From Nereocystis luetkeana (Eukaryota > Sar > Phaeophyceae > Laminariales > Laminariaceae), in contig JARUPZ010000008.1 in NCBI GenBank assembly GCA_031213475.1, positions 12,147,938-12,211,937 of the forward strand: DNA of 64,000 nt. Reading direction: 5' to 3'. Shown one piece after another: positions 57,230-64,000 of the stretch (positions are counted from its first letter, which is position 1; every line of letters begins with the position of its first letter). The notes beneath the pieces are model-generated. The model made no database searches, had not been told where the DNA came from, and saw only the letters and a program-made list of their open reading frames with translations. Both the position numbers and the translations under genes were made by a program.

Positions 57230-57498
57230 GAAAATTACCGATCGATTACCCAGCCCAAGGTAATCCTTATAACGCTCTCCCCCCCTCTGAACGGTGGGAT
57301 CTCTGGGGCGTCGGAACCGTATACGTCCGTACGCCGACCTACCCGCTTCGTTTCATTACCTGGGGAGCCAGGGAGATGGTGTGTTTTAGGTGTGCACGCG
57401 CAAGCGTTTATTATGTAAAAGAAACGTTCGAAATGAGGGTCGAACCCGTGACCTGGACGACGTCAAATGTGAAGGTGTTACCTACTTAGCTATAGGGG
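57230..57498 (-). mobile_element. SINE-B unit with tRNA-like head
   Basis: Minus strand: cccctatagctaagtaggta (box A-like TAGCTAAGTAGG) and cacgggttcgaccctcattt (box B-like GGTTCGACCCT), then a body with gaagcgggtaggtc and an end ggattaccttgggctgggta-atcgatcgg. A further head (57150-57230) adjoins it. Confidence 0.65.
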
Positions 57499-57712
57499 TA
57501 AAAGATCGATCGATTACCCAGCTCAGGGTAATCCTTATAACACTTCCCCCCCCTCTAAACGGCGGGATCCTTGGGGCGTCGGAACCGTATTCGTCTGTAC
57601 GCTGACCTACCCGCTTCGTTTCATTATCTGGGCAACCAGGGAGATGTGTGTTTTCAGGTGTTCCTACGACGCCAAATGTGAAGGTGTTACCTACTGAGCT
57701 ATAGGGGTAAAA
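57499..57712 (-). mobile_element. SINE-B unit, internal part of head missing
   Basis: Minus strand: cccctatagctcagtaggta followed after a short stretch by the same body and end as the neighbouring unit. The two are head-to-tail with no spacer, and the 3' end of another unit follows at 57713-57751. Confidence 0.65.
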
Positions 57713-57749
57713 GACCGATCGATTACCCAGCCCAAGGTAATCCTTATAA

Positions 57750-57960
57750 CATGTTCCTCAAGGCCAACTTCTAGCACATCCCTGATTACGGGGCCATCCC
57801 CGTCATCGCTGCGAAGGACATTCGGGCATGTCTCGCGGCGCGGTTCACTGAGAAGGACGCTGACTTGGTGGCGGCTGAAGCCGCCTTTCTTTGACGTGTT
57901 GAACAGTCCTGCGGCCTCAACTATACTCAATACATGAGCATGGACGAGGGCTAATAAAGT
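57750..57960 (+). pseudogene. decayed coding-like fragment, unidentified
   Basis: GC-rich, codon-biased sequence in one frame gives IPDYGAIPVIAAKDIRACLA, ARFTEKDADLVAAEAAF and later LNYTQYMSMDEG, ending with a stop that overlaps aataaagt. The frame is interrupted, so it looks like a relic. It may be host or transposon derived; I cannot name the family. Confidence 0.35.
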
Positions 57961-58484
57961 CTGGGTGGGGGGGGGGCTGCTGTTCTTGCTGCAGCTGCAC
58001 TGTAGAATAGTATCAGCCTCTTAATATTCGACAACGAAGATGGCGGGACTCAACACCGCTGTTTTAATACAACACTAGTTGCGATCGGCATGGCTTCATT
58101 TTTAGTTGTTTTTTGTCGGTTTAGGAAGGACTTTCGGGCTTTCCATTTGAATCCTGTAAGTACTTGCAGTAGTATCATTTATAGTAATATTACAAGGTTT
58201 TGTCCTTCTTGTGGAACGACATACAATTTGGGGGGCGAATCTACTACCGCGGAAGTCGTTCCCATGAAGTTGGAACGGTCCTTACCATGAAAATCGTGAA
58301 ATACAGCTAAAACAGAAATGAGCTACTACAATGGTACGTGCATGGTGTATACGCGTTATTACCGGTATAGTGTGCCGTGCTTGCACTACACCAATCGCAG
58401 CATTTCGAAATGCACGTTATGTATTTGTTTGACAAATAAAATCGTTGTTTTTTCGTCCCCGTGAGGTGGGTATTTACCACAGGG

Positions 58485-58885
58485 TGTTACCCGGAACCTG
58501 TGTAAGTTCTGTACGCCCGTGCCACAATTGGAACTTCTGTGATGAGTGCTGCACGCCGTTCCATAATAAATACCCGGAACTTCTGTGAATTATGTACGCC
58601 CGTGTCACAATACCCGGAACTTCTGTGAGTTATGTACGACCTTCATACCCGTACCCGGAACTTTTGTAAGTTCTGTGCGACCGAGCCACAAAACCAGGGT
58701 TACCGGTACACCATATTTATACCTGGCCTGGAACTTCTGTGAGTTCTGTACGCCCGTGCCACAATACCCGGAACTTCTGTGAGTTCTGTAAGACATTTTT
58801 ACCCGTACCCGGAACTTCTGTGAGTTCTGTGCGACCTTGATACCCGTACCCGGAACTTTTGTAAGTTCTGTGCGACCGCCTCCGT
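58485..58885 (+). repeat. ~42-bp minisatellite (CCCGGAACTTCTGT), array 2
   Basis: About nine units of acccggaacttctgtgagtt plus ctgtacgcccgtgccaca. Same unit as 56165-56530, 2.3 kb away. Confidence 0.9.
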
Positions 58886-58896
58886 GATTTTCAGCC

Positions 58897-59316
58897 CGGT
58901 CGCAAAAATAAGCACCACTTGAATATTATCTTGCAATGCCGAACGACCCTTATAACTTGTACGTACCCTATCAAAAATCACAAATGGAGGCCAGACAGAG
59001 CCCATTCATGCATCCCTCGTGTCTCGAGGCACACGCGACGCCTAGGCACGAAAGCGGCGACCGCGCTCCTTGCAACCCCTCTCTACCCGCCAGCACCCTC
59101 TGACACCCGCGACGGCGCCGGGCTCACCCGCGGTGCGTACTCGGAGTTCACACACGCACATGACCCGAAAGACGAAAAAAGGAAGAAAGCACCGAGAGTG
59201 CCAAGAGAAAGGAAGAAGACAAAGACCCGCAGGAAAGGTCCGACAAGTAATGAAGGGAGGTGGTTTCAAAGTGGGAGCTCTGAGGGGCCAGGGATGTACC
59301 AACCGAGCACGCTAAG
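58897..59316 (-). repeat. inverted copy of the 59757-60154 segment
   Basis: The reverse complement matches 59757-60154 over the whole length: ggtcgcaaaaataagcacc, cgaggcacacgcgacgccta, tgcaacccctctctacccgc and atgtaccaaccgagcacgct. About 440 nt separate the two arms. Confidence 0.88.
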
Positions 59317-59792
59317 AGAAAGAGATTTAAGTAAGTGCTTCTGCTGGTATTAATATTTATTACGTCGTATGTACCTGTTGTGCATACAGCAGTACAGTAG
59401 CAGCAATAATATAATATATGCCCTACCGAACTGCTGAAGGAGGCCGAGGGATACTCTTCTTATAGAAAAAATATGTATACCAGGTATATAGAATACTGGT
59501 ACCAGGTAAAACCCAACCACAATTATGAATACACACAAAAAACAAACATGAAAATGACAACAACCAACCAGGCACAACGAACCAATCGATCAACCGCAGC
59601 CAACCAATCAGTCATCAACCGACCAACCAACCAATCAACAAGTCGCAAGTCAAGGCCAATCAAGTCACACGTTACGCATCTCGCGTACGCCTCCACGCCT
59701 AATGCATACGTGGTACACGTTTAATATAGAACTATATACTTGGATCACAACCCCTGAGCGTGCTCGGTTGGTACATCCCTGGCCTCTCAGAG

Positions 59793-61049
59793 CTCCCACT
59801 TCCAAACCGCCTCCTTTCATTACTTGCCGGACCTTTCCAGCACTTCTTTGTTTTCTCGGTCCTTTCTTCCATTTTCTTCTTTCGTTTCGTGTGCGTGCGT
59901 GTACTCCGAGCACGGTATCGCGGGAGGACCCGGCACCGTCGCGGGTGTCAGCGGGTGCTGGCGGGTAGAGGGGGGGTTGCAAGGAGCGCGGTCGCCGCTT
60001 TCGTGCCTAGGCGTCGCGTGTGCCTCGAGACACGAGGGATGCATGAACCGGCTTCGTCTGGCTTCCGTTTATGATTGTTGATATAGTATGGACGAGTTAT
60101 AAGGGTCGTTCGGGAGGGCAAGATAATATTCAAGCGGTGCTTATTTTTGCGACCACGCTGAAGTTGAAAGAGGGAGGTGTGCAGTTTGAACGCCAACGTT
60201 GTCGAGCTGGCGAACGACGGCCACGGTGAGCACCGGGCTTCACGCGGGGCGGGCGACGGGGCTGATTGTAGTATAGAGTGATGAGAGCTTTACCCGGACC
60301 GAATCGGTAGCGAGGTGGTCGCGAGAGGGGCGGGCGGCGTACGAGGCTGAGAGGGAAGCTCTGCATTTCGATTTTTTTCTTTTCTTCTTTTTGACCGGGT
60401 GTAATGTGTTCCAATCAGGCAGCTTTTCATTACTACTTGCCGGGCCTTTTCAGCAGTTCTTGGTTTTTTCCATTTCTCTTGGCACGTCCTTCCTTCCTTT
60501 TTTCGTCTTTCGTTCCGTGTGCGTGCGTGTACTCCGAGTACGGCACGGCGGGAGAGCCCGGCGCCGTCGCGGGTGTCAGCGGGTGCTGGCGGGTAGAGGG
60601 GGGGTTGCAAGGAGCGTGGTCGCCGCTTTCGTGCCTAGGCGTCGCGTGTGCCTCGAGACACGAGGGATGCATGAACGGGCTTTATCTGGCTTCCGTGTAT
60701 GGTTGTTGATAGAGTATGGACGAGTTATAAGGGTCGTTCGGGAGGGCAAGATAATATTCAAGCGGTGCTTATTTTTGCGACCACGCTGAAGTTGAAAGAG
60801 GGAGGAGTGCAGTTTGAACACCAACGTTGTCGAGCTGGCGAACGACGGCCACGGCGAGCACCGGGCTTCACGCGAGGCGGGCGACGGGGCTGATTGTGGC
60901 AGAGAGTGATGAGAGCTTTACCCGGACCGAATCGGTAGCGAGGTGGTCGCGAGAGGGGCGGGTGGCGTACGAGGCTGAGAGGGAAGCTCTGCTGTTCGAT
61001 TTTTTTCTATTCTTCTTTTTGACCGGGTGTAATGTGTTCCAATCAGGCA
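59793..61049 (+). repeat. 628-bp direct tandem duplication
   Basis: gcatgaac at 60041 and 60669, gttgat at 60077 and 60705, and gaccgggtgtaatgtgttcc at 60391 and 61019 are all offset by exactly 628 nt. Copy 1 is about 59793-60421 and copy 2 about 60422-61049. Both contain the arm shared with 58897-59316. No family recognised in the repeated ORFs. Confidence 0.9.
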
Positions 61050-62265
61050 GAAAATTATTACACGAGAGGGGACGGCTTTTTTTTTTTCCTTTCCGAGTTT
61101 TCGGTTTCATTTTCATTGTTTTTACTGCTGTGCCGTGCTGTGCTTTCGCTTTCTTCGTACATACGAGTACAGAGACATAGAGCATATCGATAGAAGAAAA
61201 TAATACAGACAACAGTATCCTACCTGGGGTATGTACGTACGTACGACATCCGCGACGCGAAGCGTATATGTGGCATCCGAGCTGGCGTCGGAGCTGTTTT
61301 TTCCTGAAGCATGGCAGCGGGACTCTTGGCATGATCAAGTCGCCGGTTTGCAATTACGACCTAAACTCAATCGTTGACCTCTGCCACTTCGCATAATTTC
61401 ATGTACTTTTTTCCTTCCTGAGCGAGCGTAGCGGGGGGCGTAGGCCGCCCGCGGAGCGAAGCGCCTTGTATAACCTATCTATGCTACTGCTGTAGCACCG
61501 GTGCCAAGTACCGTGGCATACTGATTGCTGCTGTATTCTCTAAAAGAATGTGAGGAAGGTCGTTGTTAGACAGCCTGGTGTTTGGAACGGCAACGGGTAG
61601 AAATATAAAAATAAACTGGTTGCTGCTGTATTCTCTAAAAAAAAAGTCTGTTTTGCGCAATTTTCATATTCTAGATCTTCCAATCAACGACATGACGAAG
61701 AGTCCTGATATTTTATTTTATAATTGAAACCGAGCATAGAGTAGAGGCTAGGTGCGTATGATACGTCGACACGCTGGGGCCTGATACGTAGTACTACAGC
61801 AGCCAGTGGTACCTGGTATTAATGGTTAAAAGTCGTAGTACTATAGCAGCCAGTGGTACCATGGCAGTTAAAAATGGCATTGTACATGTTTACCCTGGTA
61901 TGTATGTATTTTGTCACCTTTATATTACACCGCCGCAGCTATAATATTATTATTAATTACTTTTAATGTTACAATCTACTCTTCTTCTTCTGTTTCTGCT
62001 GCTACTGAACGAGCAGGCCGTTGGACGCTGCAGTGTGTCAGCATCATCTACATACATACAGCGTAGCACGAGTAAGTAGTAGCTGCAAGTAGATTGGACC
62101 GCTGCTACTGCTGCTGCTGCTGCTGCTGTTGTGACTAGACATTCAGCAAGCAGGAAAGCTTCGCCTAGACTACAGTACAGCAGTTAGTTGTTACAGTATA
62201 CTGCTGTAGTAGCAGTACTACGTATATACAGTACACGTGCAGGGGTCTTTGAAGGCACTATTAAT
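61050..62265. other. no gene recognised
   Basis: Contains the inverted GC-palindromic repeat (61410-61472), a short duplicated block (ttgctgctgtattctctaaa at 61527 and 61618) and (CTG)n-like sequence near 62105-62130. Confidence 0.45.
61410..61472 (-). repeat. GC-palindromic repeat, inverted copy
   Basis: ttccttcctgagcgagcgta, gcgtaggccgcccgcggagc and gaagcgccttgtataacc: the reverse complement of the block at 55960-56022, including the flanking caaggtt-like end. Confidence 0.8.
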
Positions 62266-62269
62266 ATTA

Positions 62270-62530
62270 ATACCTACTGAGCTATAGGGGTGGAATACCG
62301 ATCGAAGGCCCAGCCCAGGGTAATCCTTGTAACACTCAACACCCCCTCTGGATGGCGGAATATTGAGGTGTCGGTACCGTATACGACCGTACGCTGACCC
62401 GCACCCGCTTCGTGTCAATACTTGGGAACCAGGTAGATACATACGCATGGTATTCAGGGACGCACGCGCAAGCGCTTTTCTTCTGTAAAAGAAACGTTCG
62501 AAGCGAGATCCCGTGTGTCCTCGACGACGT
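62270..62530 (-). mobile_element. SINE-B copy with adjoining head fragment
   Basis: tacctactgagctatagggg (head of one unit) joins gataccgatcg-like 3' end and the body ggtaatccttgtaacactca, gtcggtaccgtatacgaccg and aaagaaacgttcgaagcgag of another, repeating the 57.5-kb arrangement. A further 3' end lies at 62810-62860. Confidence 0.6.
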
Positions 62531-62869
62531 GAACTAACAACTGCTGTGTGTGAATGTATTGGCTACTACTGAGGTGTACAGATATAATAGTAGTGGGCAC
62601 CCGCAGTTAAGAAACACCACGTCGAGAAGAATAGATAGGCTCAGATCGGCACGAACAATGAGCATATTGGGCGGCTCACAGTGGGACCACATATACATCC
62701 TATACAAAAGAGTTATAAGATGAAGGTCGGAAAAAAAATAGGAACACATTGAGCCTGGACACCAAATCGACGTTTCTCACACCAGGCGGCCACTGACTGT
62801 AGGGGCAAAAAAATAAAAGATGATCGATTACCCAGCCCAGGGTAATGTTCCCTGTAACAGGTCCCCACG

Positions 62870-64000
62870 CAGGTCCTTTTGCGGTATTGCTATAGTAAGT
62901 AATGAGTACACCGCAGTAGTGTATGCTTCAAACAACGCGCGAACGAGTGGACAGAGGACAAGAAATCGTCACCACTACGACGCCCAGCTTTTAGAAGTAT
63001 TGTGTGTCCAGAGCCCTAGCACATTTTGTATGTGCATACTGTAGTAAGGTCGTCGCGTCCGTCCGTCCGTCCGTCCGTCGCTGGTCGAACACTCCATACC
63101 AGATACGGACGGCCCTATGTAGACTGAGTAGTAGGTACTGTTAATAATATCGGTATGCCTCGTACCAGTAGATTGTGTCCGGTATATAGCAGTCAGTCAT
63201 TCAATGCCATGTATCAATCGAGTGGATGACGGATGGTGACTAAAATACTACCAGGTACTTACTGCTGTTGTTGTAGTAGTTGCAGCAAGCAGCAGAGTAA
63301 ACGCAGTAGTACAGTCAGTGATGTAATATACAGCAGTAGTACTACTGTAACATGTTGTAGTAGTACCGTAGCAGTACTCGTGGTGGTAGAAGTAATAGCA
63401 ATAATAGTAGTAGCAGTACGCCCCAACCAGGAACTACTTTTAAGTCATGGTGGCATTTTCGTCAGAGCCACACTGCTGTACTTTATGTCTGCCTGTTGTA
63501 GACGAACGAGCCGCATTTGATTTGTATCTGTGCTTGTAGACGAACGAGCTGTACCTCCCGGCTTCAACGCAGAGCGGTCGGACCGCGCGGTGTGTTTCGT
63601 GTTGGCTTCATCGTAATTATGCTGCCATAGGCGCCAGCTACAGCCGTACCTGGTACGTAATTATCGTCGTCTGCTTGTTGATTAATCGGGCAGGTAGGGC
63701 GGGAAAAACGCGATGTATAGGTCACTAAACTGCACTAACCGGCCAAAGAAGCGGAGGCTACCGCACTAATTTATCGTGCTATCCTTCTCTACTTGTAGTT
63801 AGTGCTCTGTTTGTTGTTGTTTGTTGTGGTTATCTGTCTGTGTTGGCTGCGTCATCTGCGTTGGCTGCGTCGTCTGCACCTAAATTCTGCAGTCCAAAAG
63901 ACTTCGAAAGTCTCAACCAAGAAGTAAGTGTGGATGGATGGGTGGAAGGATGGATAGGTGGGTGTACGGATGGATGAGTGGATGGGTGGGTGGGTGGATG
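62870..64000. other. no gene recognised; simple repeats
   Basis: (CGTC)n at 63058-63083, GTAGTAGTACAG-type sequence at 63270-63420 and (GGATG)n-like sequence from 63930 to the window end. No supported coding sequence. Confidence 0.45.

Noticed and set aside
57950-57960. aataaagt as a poly(A) signal of a functional gene
   Set aside because: The upstream reading frame is a relic, and AATAAA also occurs by chance in this AT-rich region (for example 58434).
35433-64000. LTR retroelements or other virus-like elements
   Set aside because: I saw no long direct terminal repeats and no gag, protease, reverse transcriptase, integrase or capsid-like motifs in any frame.

Overview
This is nuclear DNA from an intron-rich eukaryote. 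There are no operons, ribosome binding sites or other bacterial signals. Exons are GC-rich in third codon positions, introns average about 1.1 kb, and the non-coding DNA is full of homopolymers, microsatellites, minisatellites and short interspersed repeats. A large-genome stramenopile, most likely a brown alga, fits best, but that is inference from gene structure and composition and was not tested by phylogeny.

One gene is beyond doubt. From 2104 to 35432 on the + strand lie 27 exons encoding the C-terminal 1,377 residues of BRR2 (SNRNP200), the Ski2-like DExH RNA helicase of the U5 snRNP that unwinds U4/U6 during spliceosome activation. The exons join without frame errors (4,134 nt including the stop) and follow the family order: the end of helicase cassette 1 (motifs IVa, V and VI), the first Sec63-like unit, the degenerate cassette 2 (motifs I to VI), the second Sec63-like unit and an acidic tail. 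The 5' part of the gene lies upstream of the window, and positions 1-2103 are the end of an intron. Of 26 complete introns, 24 are GT-AG and two appear to be GC-AG (after 10654 and after 28768).

The introns are the unusual part. Several carry private tandem repeats that include or touch the exon edge: the 3' end of exon 2 with its donor, the 5' end of exon 4 with its acceptor, the 5' end of exon 7 with its acceptor, and the acceptor regions of exons 5 and 9. A dispersed repeat that ends in a long poly(C) tract lies just upstream of several 3' splice sites, where the C tract looks like the polypyrimidine tract.

From 35433 to 64000 I find no confidently recognisable gene. The region holds a 2.8 kb GGAAGT/ACTTCC satellite-like block (37985-40765), a cluster of TA-flanked MITEs (41.3-43.7 kb) with one TTAA-flanked element nested in it, a 100-base assembly gap (44856-44955), two families of tRNA-derived SINE-like repeats (around 47-49 kb, and at 57.2-57.8 and 62.3-62.9 kb), two arrays of one minisatellite (56.2 and 58.5 kb), and an inverted plus tandem duplication at 58.9-61.05 kb. 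A possible signal-peptide exon (54487-54651) and a decayed coding-like fragment (57750-57960) are the only other gene candidates, both weak.
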